This document shows positions 56,491-64,000 of a stretch of 64,000 bases of DNA, piece after piece; within the stretch, counting starts at the first letter, position 1, and every line of letters begins with the position of its first letter. Origin of the DNA: Thiotrichales bacterium (GTDB lineage Bacteria > Pseudomonadota > Gammaproteobacteria > Beggiatoales > Beggiatoaceae); NCBI GenBank assembly GCA_016745035.1, contig JADGDE010000008.1:62001-126000 (forward strand), in the 5' to 3' direction. Below the pieces are notes generated by a model, which did no database searches, was not told the DNA's origin, and worked only from the letters and a program-made list of their open reading frames with translations. The translations under genes and the position numbers were made by a program.

Positions 56491-56564
56491 TCTGATGTTA
56501 CGCAAAGGCTTCTTTTTTACCCCAAAAGGCAAAAAAACCGCCCTTGCTGCACGGCTATTTACAA
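56491..56564. mobile_element. MITE-1 partial copy
   Basis: TCTGATGTTACGCAAAGGCT begins the copy and the interior CCCCAAAAGGCAAAAAAACC (in inverse orientation to 19310) follows. The other end is missing after GCACGGCTATTT. Confidence 0.7.
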
Positions 56565-56593
56565 TGCAATGATTCGGACAATTCCAATAGGTT

Positions 56594-57049
56594 ATGACCA
56601 TGCTAGCGATTACTTTAGCTCAATTAGAATTCGGCATGAGGTTTTATAATGATGAACTCGACATGTGTGCGTATGTCAACAAAGACAGTGGCACGCTTTA
56701 TTTTCATGATGGGCAACAAAGCACAGACAAAAGAGAAACCTCGCCTGAGGATTTATATGACAATCCTGCTTGGATAGCCATACCTTCACAACAAGGGCTA
56801 GATTTAGGCAAAGCACTTTTTATCGAATTTATTGTCGAATATTGCCCAGAAAAAAGTGACCTATTATTCCAGCGTTTACGCAAACATGGCGGCTATCGGG
56901 CGGTTAAAGATGATTTTGAAAGACAGGGCTTATTAGAGCAGTTTTACCAGTTTGAAGACAATATGACCCAACAAGCTTTGCGCCACTGGGCAGAGGACGA
57001 GGGTTTATTGCTGGAGGATTTGCTGAAGTTTAAGCCCGAGGGGATATAA
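56594..57049 (+). CDS. UPF0158 family protein
   Basis: The 151-residue protein matches UPF0158: an N-terminal Asp/Glu-rich strand region (AQLEFGMRFYNDELDMCAYVNKDSG, in part), then FIEFIVEYCP, HGGYRAVKDDFERQGLLEQFYQFED (in part) and LRHWAEDEGL. The family has no established function. A second ATG at 56600 has better spacing to TAGGT. It stands alone upstream of the phosphofructokinase gene. Confidence 0.82.
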   Translation: MTMLAITLAQLEFGMRFYNDELDMCAYVNKDSGTLYFHDGQQSTDKRETSPEDLYDNPAWIAIPSQQGLDLGKALFIEFIVEYCPEKSDLLFQRLRKHGGYRAVKDDFERQGLLEQFYQFEDNMTQQALRHWAEDEGLLLEDLLKFKPEGI

Positions 57050-57116
57050 AACAGCCATAAAACTGGGAGCGATGGTATAATCGCAAGCGGTCACTATCAG
57101 GGAGTAATCCCGTCAA

Positions 57117-58265
57117 ATGGAGAACTATGGCATGACCCAGCACATTGGTGTATTAACAGCAGGGGGCGATAGCCCAGGCTTAAATGCTGCAATTCGTGGT
57201 ATTGGTAAAACCGCTTTAGGTGATGAATTTAATATTCAATTGATTGGCTTTAAAGATGGGTTTAAAGGGCTTGTCAATAATCGCACCATGAGTTTGGACG
57301 GACAAATGCTCTCAGGTCTCCTCACCGTCGGAGGAACGGTCTTGGGAACCAGTCGTGATAAACCCCACCGGATGAATGTTGGCGGGCAAATCATGGATAT
57401 GACCAATGTCATTATCGAGACTTACGAAGCCAATCACCTTGATGCTTTGATTTGTTTAGGCGGTGGTGGCACACAAAAAAATGCCCTGCGCTTGGCGCAA
57501 AAAGGCTTAAACGTCATCACCCTGCCAAAAACCATTGATAACGATGTCGCTATGACCGATATGACCTTTGGTTTTGATACCGCGCTAGGTATCGCGACCG
57601 AAGCCATCGACCGCTTACACAGTACCGCTCACAGCCATCACCGTATTATTGTGGTCGAAATCATGGGACACCGCGCTGGTTGGCTGGCGCTCGGTGCAGG
57701 TATCTCTGGCGGCGCTGATGTGATTTTGATTCCAGAAATTCCCTACGACACCCAAAAAATAGCCGATGCTATTTCAGACCGGGTGCGCCGGGGTAAATCT
57801 TTTAGTATTGTTGCTGTTGCTGAGGGCGCTTTACCGATTAAAGAAGCGGCTGAATTGCATGCCGCTGAAGCACGTAAACAACAAGCCAAAGAAGCGATGG
57901 ACAAAGAAGAAAAGCAAGCAGCAAAAGTAGCGATTGCCAGTATTAAAGCCAGTCATGGTAATCAAACCATTAAACTCTCTGAGCAACTGGAAGAACTGAC
58001 CGGGCTTGAGTCGCGAGTAACCATTTTAGGACATTTGCAACGCGGTGGCACGCCCTCGGCAGCAGACCGAATTTTAGCCACTCGTTTAGGCTCCGCTTGT
58101 GCTGAATATGTCCGCGATAGAGAATATGGCATCATGGTTGCCTCTCGTGGTGAATACGCAGAAGCCGTGCCTTTAGATGAAGTCGCAGGTAAGCGTAAAC
58201 TCGTGCCCTTGGATCATCCTTGGGTGATGACCGCACGTCGCGTTGGCACCAGCCTCGGCGATTAA
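57117..58265 (+). CDS. 6-phosphofructokinase, atypical (mixed ATP/PPi-type residues)
   Basis: The protein of 377-382 residues has the PFK core: [42 protein letters not shown] and [11 protein letters not shown]. The donor-site residues are mixed. The position equivalent to E. coli Gly104 is Gly (ATP-like), that of Gly124 is Lys (PPi-like), and the preceding Asp103 is Gly. The donor is thus uncertain. A charged helical insert (about 245-285, rich in Ala, Lys and Glu) is also present. The ATG at 57132, with GGAG nine bases before it, competes with 57117. It catalyses the committed step of glycolysis or, if PPi-linked, a reversible one. Confidence 0.85.
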   Translation: MENYGMTQHIGVLTAGGDSPGLNAAIRGIGKTALGDEFNIQLIGFKDGFKGLVNNRTMSLDGQMLSGLLTVGGTVLGTSRDKPHRMNVGGQIMDMTNVIIETYEANHLDALICLGGGGTQKNALRLAQKGLNVITLPKTIDNDVAMTDMTFGFDTALGIATEAIDRLHSTAHSHHRIIVVEIMGHRAGWLALGAGISGGADVILIPEIPYDTQKIADAISDRVRRGKSFSIVAVAEGALPIKEAAELHAAEARKQQAKEAMDKEEKQAAKVAIASIKASHGNQTIKLSEQLEELTGLESRVTILGHLQRGGTPSAADRILATRLGSACAEYVRDREYGIMVASRGEYAEAVPLDEVAGKRKLVPLDHPWVMTARRVGTSLGD

Positions 58266-58284
58266 ACCGTTTTTATTTGTATTG

Positions 58285-58325
58285 ACTGATGTTACGGCAC
58301 TTGAAGCCTTTGCGTAACATCAGGT
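58285..58325. mobile_element. MITE-1 minimal copy, 41 bp
   Basis: ACTGATGTTACGGCACTTG followed by AAGCCTTTGCGTAACATCAGGT (in part). It is little more than the two terminal repeats, the smallest of the series. Confidence 0.78.
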
Positions 58326-58344
58326 ATTAATAGAGGAGTCCTTT

Positions 58345-58905
58345 ATGGCAGCAACACCTTCGACCATGTTACCTTTAGGCACAGTTGCCCCAGATTTTGA
58401 GCTATTTAACACAGCCGATCAGCAAATGGCGAGTTTACAACGTCTCAAAGGTGCGCAAGGGACATTGGTGATGTTTATTTGCAACCATTGTCCTTATGTT
58501 CGTCATATTGAAACCGAATTGGTCAGTATTGCTAATCAATATGCCAGCGAAGGCATTGCCACCATTGCAATTAATGCCAATGATGTCGTTAATTATCCCG
58601 ATGACTCCCCGGAAAAAATGACTGACTTGCTTGCTGAGTGGGGCAATCCTTTCCCTTATTTATACGATGAAACCCAAGGGGTTGCCAAAGCCTACCAAGC
58701 CGCTTGCACACCGGATTTTTACCTTTTTGATGCCAGTTTGGCTTGTGTGTATCGTGGGCGTTTGGATGGCTCAACCCCGAAAAACAATGTTCCACTGACA
58801 GGCAAAGAATTGCGTGCGGCTTTAGATAATTTAGTCGCAGGCACAGCAATTGCCGAGGAACAACTGCCAAGCATTGGCTGTAATATTAAATGGAAAAGCT
58901 TATGA
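58345..58905 (+). CDS. Thioredoxin-like AhpC/TSA family protein
   Basis: The 186-residue cytoplasmic protein has the thioredoxin-like fold with MFICNHCPYVRHIE, in which the CNHC pair is the active-site equivalent, and CTPDFYLFD with the cis-Pro region. This is the widely found YbdN/resA-like group of unknown substrate. GAGGAG 8 bases upstream fixes the start. It overlaps mlaC by four bases, so all three genes (this, mlaC, mlaB) are coupled. Confidence 0.85.
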   Translation: MAATPSTMLPLGTVAPDFELFNTADQQMASLQRLKGAQGTLVMFICNHCPYVRHIETELVSIANQYASEGIATIAINANDVVNYPDDSPEKMTDLLAEWGNPFPYLYDETQGVAKAYQAACTPDFYLFDASLACVYRGRLDGSTPKNNVPLTGKELRAALDNLVAGTAIAEEQLPSIGCNIKWKSL

Positions 58906-59519
58906 AACACCTGATGAAATTAGTTTGGGCGCTGGGTTTAAGTGCGCTATTGAGTTTTGGTCCGCTGAGTTTTGCGGCTGATGATCCACAAAAACAAGTG
59001 GAAGACACCACCGCACGCCTACTTGATAATTTACGTCAAAATAAAGCCGCTTATGAAGCGGACCATGACTTACTCTATGAGATGGTCAACACCGAAATCT
59101 TAAAACACTTTGATTTTAAACGCATGGCGCGTTTAGTCTTGGGTAAACACTGGAAAAAAGCCAATGCGGCCCAACAAGACGAATTTGTGGCTGAATTTAA
59201 ACAACTGGTGGTGCGCACTTATGCCTTATCGGTCTTAAAATTCACCAACCAAACTGTTAGTTTTAAGCCCATGACCGGCAATATTGCCAAACGCAAAGTC
59301 ACGATTCATTCCGAGGTTTTAGACCTTGAAAATGGACAGCGTATTCCTTTGGCTTATTCTCTGTACAAACCCAAAGGCGAATGGTTGGTTTATGATGTCA
59401 AAGTCGATAGCGTTAGCTTAGTGATTAATTACAAAAGCACCTATGACCAGCGCGTGCGCCAAGCCGGTTTAGATGCTTTGATTGCTGAATTAAAAAGCAA
59501 AAACGCAGAGAAAAAATGA
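58902..59519 (+). CDS. mlaC: Phospholipid-binding protein MlaC
   Basis: From the ATG at 58902 the 205-residue protein has a signal peptide (LLSFGPLSFAADD) and the MlaC blocks HFDFKRMARLVLGKHWKKA (in part), VRTYALSVLKFTNQ, VDSVSLVINYKSTY. MlaC ferries phospholipid between the MlaA and MlaFEDB complexes in the periplasm. mlaFED are not upstream; a thioredoxin-like gene takes their place. An extended start at 58890 has no merit. Confidence 0.9.
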   Translation: MKHLMKLVWALGLSALLSFGPLSFAADDPQKQVEDTTARLLDNLRQNKAAYEADHDLLYEMVNTEILKHFDFKRMARLVLGKHWKKANAAQQDEFVAEFKQLVVRTYALSVLKFTNQTVSFKPMTGNIAKRKVTIHSEVLDLENGQRIPLAYSLYKPKGEWLVYDVKVDSVSLVINYKSTYDQRVRQAGLDALIAELKSKNAEKK

Positions 59520-59806
59520 GCTGGGATTTACAACAACAAGGCGATGTTTGGCAACTGAGTGGGCGTTTAGACCGCCACAATGTCACCGCCTTGTTTAAGC
59601 GCTTAGAGCTAGACTTGCCCGCAGAAATGGACTTAAAAGCACTGGAGAGTTGTGACAGTGCTGGCTTGAGTTGTTTAGTGCATTTTCGCCAGCGCAGCCT
59701 AAAAACTGAGCAAGCGCTGTGTTTCACGCATTTACCCAAGCAATTACAACAATTAGCCGAGCTTTATAGTGTTGAAGCGTTGCTAAGCTCTAATATAAAG
59801 GTTTAA
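59516..59806 (+). CDS. mlaB: STAS-domain protein MlaB
   Basis: The 96-residue protein is a STAS domain: LSGRLDRHNVTALFKRLEL (in part) and DLKALESCDSAGLSCLVHF, with the conserved DSAGLS loop. In the Mla system MlaB binds the ATPase MlaF and supports complex assembly. It overlaps mlaC by ATGA. The two form the tail of a split mla operon. Confidence 0.88.
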   Translation: MSWDLQQQGDVWQLSGRLDRHNVTALFKRLELDLPAEMDLKALESCDSAGLSCLVHFRQRSLKTEQALCFTHLPKQLQQLAELYSVEALLSSNIKV

Positions 59807-59896
59807 ATGTTGGGGCTGCGTTTATAGTGTATGGCGCTGCGCTGTTATCCTTAGACTATCCATGATGCGCCGCCCTAAAGTGAGCTTAAAATCTAA

Positions 59897-60055
59897 GAAT
59901 CTATGCGAAATATGAATAATCTTCTGTAAATCCGCTATTTTTGTCTAATTCCGCACTTTTATTCGTTAAATAACGCGTTATTCGCCTCACAAAACCACGA
60001 AATTAGCCTCAAAATATCTGATTTTCGCGACGATCCCCATACTCCGCATAGACTC
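59897..60055 (-). mobile_element. MITE-2 copy b, 159 bp (inverted)
   Basis: Ends GAATCTATGCG and, at the other side, CGCATAGACTC, flanked by TAA on both sides (59894-59896 and 60056-60058). It has the same length as, and over 90 percent identity by eye to, the copy at 14291-14449. The palindrome AATAACGCGTTATT lies at the centre. Confidence 0.87.
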
Positions 60056-61503
60056 TAATAACCCGTCTGTGTCACCACCTCAGCATCACTGAAATCAAAA
60101 CGCTGATCACCGATTTGTTGATAATCTTCATGCCCTTTGCCAGCGATTAAAATCCAGTCTCTGGGCTGTGCTTGTGTGATAGCCAGCCCGATGGCTTTGG
60201 CTCGGTCTGGTTCAATCTGATAATCATCATTTTTAATACCAGAGACAATCGCAGCAATGATGTCTTCGGGCTGTTCGTGGCGTGGATTATCATTGGTGAT
60301 AATCACTTTATCGGCCAATTCGCTAGCCGCTGCGCCCATTTGTGCCCGTTTGCCTTGGTCTCTGTCGCCACCACAGCCAAACACGCAATATAATTCACCC
60401 TGGCATTGGGGGCGTAAGGCTTGTAAAACTTGGGCAAGGGCATCGGGCGTATGAGCATAATCAATCACCACGGTGGCTTTGTTCGCTTGATAATACGCCT
60501 GCATTCGCCCAGCAACACTTTTCACTTTGGAAAGCGTCGCGCAACTGGCGTTTAAGTCATAATTCAGGCTTAATAAACTGCCTAAAGCGGCGAGTAAATT
60601 ACTGATGTTAAATTGTCCGACCAATTGTGTTGTTAAACGGGCTTTACCCAGTGGCGTGTGTACTGTGCCCGTAATGCCTTGATGGTTTTGTTGTTCTAAT
60701 TCAAAATAAATCGCTGCACTGGAGTCTTGGTAACTGTAGTCCCATAACTGTACTTGGGGGTCGAGAAATGTACATAAGCGCTGCCCAAAGGCATCATCTT
60801 TATTGATAATGGCGTGTTGCAGCCCTTGCCAAAGGAATAATTGTTGTTTAGCGGCGGCATAGTTCTCTAAAGTGCCGTGATAATCCAAATGATCGCGGCT
60901 CAAGTTGGTAAAAACTGCGGTATGAAATTCGCAGCCTGCAACCCGCTGTTGTACCAAAGCATGGGAGGAGACTTCCATCGCTAAGCAATCGGCTCCTTGA
61001 GCGACGAAATCCGCTAAGCTGGCTTGTACAGATAAAGGATCAGGCGTGGTGTTATTGCCCAGCGTGAGGTTAGGAAAAAGCCCATAGCCCAAAGTACCCA
61101 ACACCCCGCAATGTTGATTCATTTGCTGCAAAGCCTCGGCAATAAAATGATTCACCGAGGTTTTACCATTGGTTCCGGTGATGCCAATTAAAGGGCGTTG
61201 CTGGCTGGGGTTTTGGTAATAATGCGCTGCCAACGCTCCAGCTCTGGTGCTGAGATTAGGTACATAAAGGTGCGGCACACCTTCGATTAAACAGCTCTTT
61301 TCACTATCGGCTTCAATCAACACCGCCGCCGCCCCAGCTTTAAGCGCAGCAGGCACATACACTTCGCCGTGTTGCTGCGTACCTTGGCAGGCAAAAAATA
61401 CATCTTTGCTTTGAATTTGGCGATTATCCATCCGCAAATGTCTAATAGCTTGTTGAGGGGTTATTGTCGTGGGATATAAATCAATTAGTTGCCGTTGCCA
61501 CAT
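60055..61503 (-). CDS. murE: UDP-MurNAc-tripeptide synthetase MurE
   Basis: The 482-residue ligase has the P-loop GITGTNGKTSVNHF, the sequence AMEVSSHALVQQRV, YAHTPDALAQVL and the substrate motif DNPRHEQPEDI. DNPR marks meso-diaminopimelate specificity, as in most Gram-negatives. The C-terminus (GKGHEDYQQIGDQRFDFSD, in part) is close to normal, but the stop TAG is formed by the TTA/G junction of a MITE-2 copy, so a few residues may have been lost or replaced. murF, mraY or ftsI are not adjacent, so this murE is outside any division/cell-wall cluster. Confidence 0.95.
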   Translation of the reverse strand: MWQRQLIDLYPTTITPQQAIRHLRMDNRQIQSKDVFFACQGTQQHGEVYVPAALKAGAAAVLIEADSEKSCLIEGVPHLYVPNLSTRAGALAAHYYQNPSQQRPLIGITGTNGKTSVNHFIAEALQQMNQHCGVLGTLGYGLFPNLTLGNNTTPDPLSVQASLADFVAQGADCLAMEVSSHALVQQRVAGCEFHTAVFTNLSRDHLDYHGTLENYAAAKQQLFLWQGLQHAIINKDDAFGQRLCTFLDPQVQLWDYSYQDSSAAIYFELEQQNHQGITGTVHTPLGKARLTTQLVGQFNISNLLAALGSLLSLNYDLNASCATLSKVKSVAGRMQAYYQANKATVVIDYAHTPDALAQVLQALRPQCQGELYCVFGCGGDRDQGKRAQMGAAASELADKVIITNDNPRHEQPEDIIAAIVSGIKNDDYQIEPDRAKAIGLAITQAQPRDWILIAGKGHEDYQQIGDQRFDFSDAEVVTQTGY

Positions 61504-61648
61504 GATGCCTCTTTATCTTTTTGTGATTGCAGGTGCTTATCATACCTTGTCGCGCATCGGCTTGAAATGTAGAAAAACGACGATGACCTCAGAGCTAAAC
61601 ATCATCACCAGCCCTTATGTGATTGCATTGTATATACAATATTAGAAC

Positions 61649-61676
61649 TTGCTAATATTCTAAATAAGGGTATAAT
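61649..61676 (+). promoter_or_regulatory. Sigma-70-type promoter of the 37-residue gene
   Basis: TTGCTA and a perfect TATAAT are separated by 16 bases, about 90 bases upstream of the small gene's start codon. An inverted AATATTAG...CTAATATT flanks the -35 side and could be an operator. Confidence 0.65.
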
Positions 61677-61763
61677 AAAAGCCAATGGAGTCATAATCTC
61701 AAACACGAAGTTTGTCAGGATGACGCATCTGAAGTTGGTCTATATGATTAAAGGAGAAAAATC

Positions 61764-61877
61764 ATGATTAATGTATTGATGGTTTCTACCGCTTTAGTGC
61801 TTCTTGTTGTTGCTGTGAGTGTGCCTGCCGTGGTGTTATACGGTTTATTTTCTGGTTCAGAAAAAGCGAGCAGCTAA
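61764..61877 (+). CDS. 37-residue single-pass membrane protein
   Basis: A short gene with AAGGAG 7 bases before its ATG, a promoter about 90 bases upstream and a strong terminator after it. The product MINVLMVSTALVLLVVAVSV... is one hydrophobic helix ending in a polar SGSEKASS. No family is recognised. It resembles the small helper subunits found in respiratory or transport complexes, but no partner is next to it. Confidence 0.75.
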   Translation: MINVLMVSTALVLLVVAVSVPAVVLYGLFSGSEKASS

Positions 61878-61888
61878 GGCTATAAAAG

Positions 61889-61921
61889 CGGCTATCTCTA
61901 ACGGGATAGCCGTTTTTTTTT
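61889..61921 (+). terminator. Rho-independent terminator
   Basis: The stem CGGCTATC/GATAGCCG has an 8-base loop and is followed by nine T residues, ending 44 bases after the stop of the 37-residue gene. Confidence 0.9.
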
Positions 61922-62042
61922 GCCTTGAAAACCCTCTCCTAACCATTCCTCAAAGTGGCATAATTCCTATTTTTATTGATTGCACTGATGCGCTAAGTCA
62001 CTTAAGCTATCGGCTGCAATGTTTTGATGAGAATATGGTATT

Positions 62043-64000
62043 TTGAAAACACATTTTCAGCCCGACCACCCTATATCCCAAGGGCTGTTGTTATCCTTAC
62101 TGTTGGTGTGCGCGCCACACTTTTTGCATTTACCGCTATGGACAACACTCGGTTTTGTCTTAATGCTGTTATGGCGTTATGGGCATGATAAAAATGCCTT
62201 GCCCTTACCTAATCGTTGGCTAAAACTCGCCCTTTTATTTGTTATTTTACTTGCCGTTTTATTCAGTTTTCGCACTATTACAGGGCGTGATGCTGGGGTG
62301 ACTTTTTTAGTCTTATTGGTTGGGCTAAAACTGCTCGAAATGCGTAGTTTTGCTGAGATTCTTATGTTGTTGTTTCTTAGCTATTTCTTAATTTTCACCA
62401 ATTTCCTCTATGACCAAAGCATTTTTTCTATGCTGTATTTATTTGTGGTCATGTGGTGGACAACAGCCATATTAATTCGTTTAGCCGATAAAAAACGAGC
62501 CTGGTCACAAAAACAATCTTTGCAATATTCAGGGCGGCTGTTAGCGCAAGCTGTGCCGTTAATGTTGGTCTTATTTATTTTCTTTCCTCGTATTGAAGGG
62601 CCATTTTGGAAATTACCGGAAAATAAACGCCAACAAAATATATCTGGAATCGATGACACGCTTGAATTGGGTAATTTAAGCGCCTTAAGTATGTCTGATG
62701 AAGTGGCTTTTCGGGTGTTGTTTGACGGTGATATTCCGCCACCAAATCAGCGTTATTGGCGCGGTTTGGTTTTATCTCATAGTCAGGGAAAAAAATGGAC
62801 ACAAGGCTTTCAGCAAACCAGGGGAAAAGCGCTGTTTGAGCCTTTAGGTCAAGCTTATCGCTATACCATTACCTTGGAGCCACATCAAAAAAACTGGTTA
62901 TATAGCTTAGATTTACCTGCCGAACCGAAAGGGGTTAAAGGGGCTTATTTACGTGAGGATTATCATATCCATAGTGATTACCCCATCACTAGCCTGCGAC
63001 AATATCAACTGACTTCTTATCCACAATATCGGAGCTATTTCGCCAACCAGCGGCAAGCTCGACGACAATGGCGCAGTGCCTTGCGTTTACCTGCAAGAGC
63101 ACATCCGCGCACCCGGGCATTGGTTGCCGAGTGGCAAATGAATGACCCTTCAGCCGAGGGCATGGTGCAACAAGCTTTAGATTATTTTCGCCATGACGAA
63201 TTTTATTACACCCTAGAGCCTCCGCCTTTGGATGGCGATGTGATTGATGGGTTTTTATTCGATACCCGTGCCGGTTTTTGTGAGCATTATGCCGCCGCTT
63301 TTGTGACCTTGATGCGAGCGGCAAGCGTACCTGCACGGATTGTGGTTGGCTACCAAGGTGGCAGCATGAATCCTTTTGCCGAGTATTTAATTATTCGCCA
63401 GCGTGATGCTCACGCCTGGGCAGAGGTATGGTTGGACGATAAAGGCTGGGTACGTGTTGACCCCACCGCCGCTGTTTCCCCCGATCGGGTGATGAGTGGT
63501 ATCGAAGGGGCACTGCCTGAGGTATTAACACCGCTGGGTTTGCCGATGGAAAACATGGCTTGGTTACAGCAAACACGACAATTATGGGATTTGGGGAATA
63601 ATTATTGGAATCAATGGGTTTTAGGTTATGGCCCTACACATCAAGCTGACATTCTCAAGCGCTTAGGATTGAATTTTGGGGGTTATAAAGCCCTGACAAT
63701 GCTCTTGATTGGCACGCTGATTTTGGTGCTCGCAGCCCTTGCTTTGTGGCTTTTGATTCAACAGGGCAAGCAAAAACCCACAAAGTTAAGCCGTTTATAT
63801 CAGCGTTTTTGTGCTAGACTGGCAGATTGTGGTGTTAAACGTTTGCCACATGAGGGGGCTGGGGCATTTGCAGAAAGAGCAAGTGCGCAACTACCAAATG
63901 ATGCTAGCCAGATTCGTTTGATTAGTCGTTTATACGTGCAATTGACTTATCGGCGACATAATTTACCCTCAAAACAAGAATTAATAACACTGGAGCGTGC
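62043..64000 (+). CDS. TgpA-like DUF3488/transglutaminase membrane protein (cut by window end)
   Basis: The frame is open from a TTG at 62043 to the window end (652 codons) and lacks its stop. There are several N-terminal helices (about 13-205), a periplasmic transglutaminase-like domain with GFCEHYAAAF (C413), DAHAWAEVW (H457) and RVDPTAA (D473), then another helix (about 550-575) and a cytoplasmic tail. This is the TgpA layout, in which the periplasmic domain has the Cys-His-Asp triad. No ATG lies near the N-terminus in frame, so the TTG start is the best choice. The usual MoxR and DUF58 genes are not upstream. Confidence 0.9.
   Translation, partial: MKTHFQPDHPISQGLLLSLLLVCAPHFLHLPLWTTLGFVLMLLWRYGHDKNALPLPNRWLKLALLFVILLAVLFSFRTITGRDAGVTFLVLLVGLKLLEMRSFAEILMLLFLSYFLIFTNFLYDQSIFSMLYLFVVMWWTTAILIRLADKKRAWSQKQSLQYSGRLLAQAVPLMLVLFIFFPRIEGPFWKLPENKRQQNISGIDDTLELGNLSALSMSDEVAFRVLFDGDIPPPNQRYWRGLVLSHSQGKKWTQGFQQTRGKALFEPLGQAYRYTITLEPHQKNWLYSLDLPAEPKGVKGAYLREDYHIHSDYPITSLRQYQLTSYPQYRSYFANQRQARRQWRSALRLPARAHPRTRALVAEWQMNDPSAEGMVQQALDYFRHDEFYYTLEPPPLDGDVIDGFLFDTRAGFCEHYAAAFVTLMRAASVPARIVVGYQGGSMNPFAEYLIIRQRDAHAWAEVWLDDKGWVRVDPTAAVSPDRVMSGIEGALPEVLTPLGLPMENMAWLQQTRQLWDLGNNYWNQWVLGYGPTHQADILKRLGLNFGGYKALTMLLIGTLILVLAALALWLLIQQGKQKPTKLSRLYQRFCARLADCGVKRLPHEGAGAFAERASAQLPNDASQIRLISRLYVQLTYRRHNLPSKQELITLER

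Noticed and set aside
1..64000. CRISPR array, tRNA, rRNA or riboswitch
   Set aside because: No regularly spaced direct repeats and no cloverleaf or known aptamer pattern were seen by eye; the repeated sequences are inverted-repeat elements, not CRISPR.

Overview
The window reads as chromosomal DNA of a moderately AT-rich Gram-negative gammaproteobacterium. RecC, LpxK, MlaB/MlaC, LspA, CcmB/CcmC and a DNPR-type MurE support that. The abundance of c-type cytochromes, the SHP/DHC/cytochrome b module and the large hybrid kinases would suit a sulfur-oxidising or microaerophilic lineage of the Thiotrichales type. That lineage is an inference; no rRNA or tRNA gene was seen.

Layout. 0-3.1 kb: a tightly coupled trio made of a radical SAM/SPASM enzyme, a small protein with a poly-asparagine tail and a GIDE-like membrane protein. 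3.1-5 kb (minus): TlpA-like thioredoxin, DUF4266 lipoprotein and DUF3570 barrel. 5.1-9.1 kb (minus): five c-type cytochrome genes, including SHP, DHC and a cytochrome b-DHC fusion, divergent from a 1570-residue hybrid kinase with a PhnD-like sensor. 14.5-16.1 kb: arsR, permease and small thioredoxin. 16.3-18.7 kb: ccmB-ccmC-lpxK. 18.8-27.8 kb: an orphan ParS-like protein, a large pilin-like protein, hisF, a Spx/ArsC-like reductase, SanA-like protein, PilZ, ubiG, rdgB and accD. 28-34.6 kb: two single-pass membrane proteins, recC and a zinc metallopeptidase. 34.8-40.8 kb is accessory: an LptA-like protein, three lipoproteins, a decayed IS5-family element, a group II intron 3' remnant and a PARIS-like AriA/AriB defence pair. 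41-46 kb: a Gld-type ABC exporter operon with DUF4340. 46.2-51.3 kb: pabB, ileS, lspA. 51.4-56.4 kb: a polyamine-binding-type protein coupled to a double hybrid kinase. 56.6-64 kb: UPF0158, phosphofructokinase, thioredoxin-like protein, mlaC-mlaB, murE, a 37-residue membrane protein and the start of a TgpA-like transglutaminase.

Small mobile sequences are the most unusual feature. At least eleven full or partial copies of one inverted-repeat element (ends ACTGATGTTACGCA) lie in intergenic gaps and form a graded series of internal deletions. Two copies of a second 159-bp element share their end sequence (GAGTCTATGC) and TNA target duplications with the IS5-family relic in the same window. Each of those copies supplies the last base of the stop codon of the gene beside it. 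A third dispersed repeat is present two or three times, and one copy is itself interrupted by an insertion.

The best candidates for undescribed biology are the radical SAM/poly-Asn/GIDE-like trio, the duplicated YYC-repeat cytochromes (one with an Asp/His-rich tail), the cytochrome b-DHC fusion, and the binding-protein/hybrid-kinase pair.
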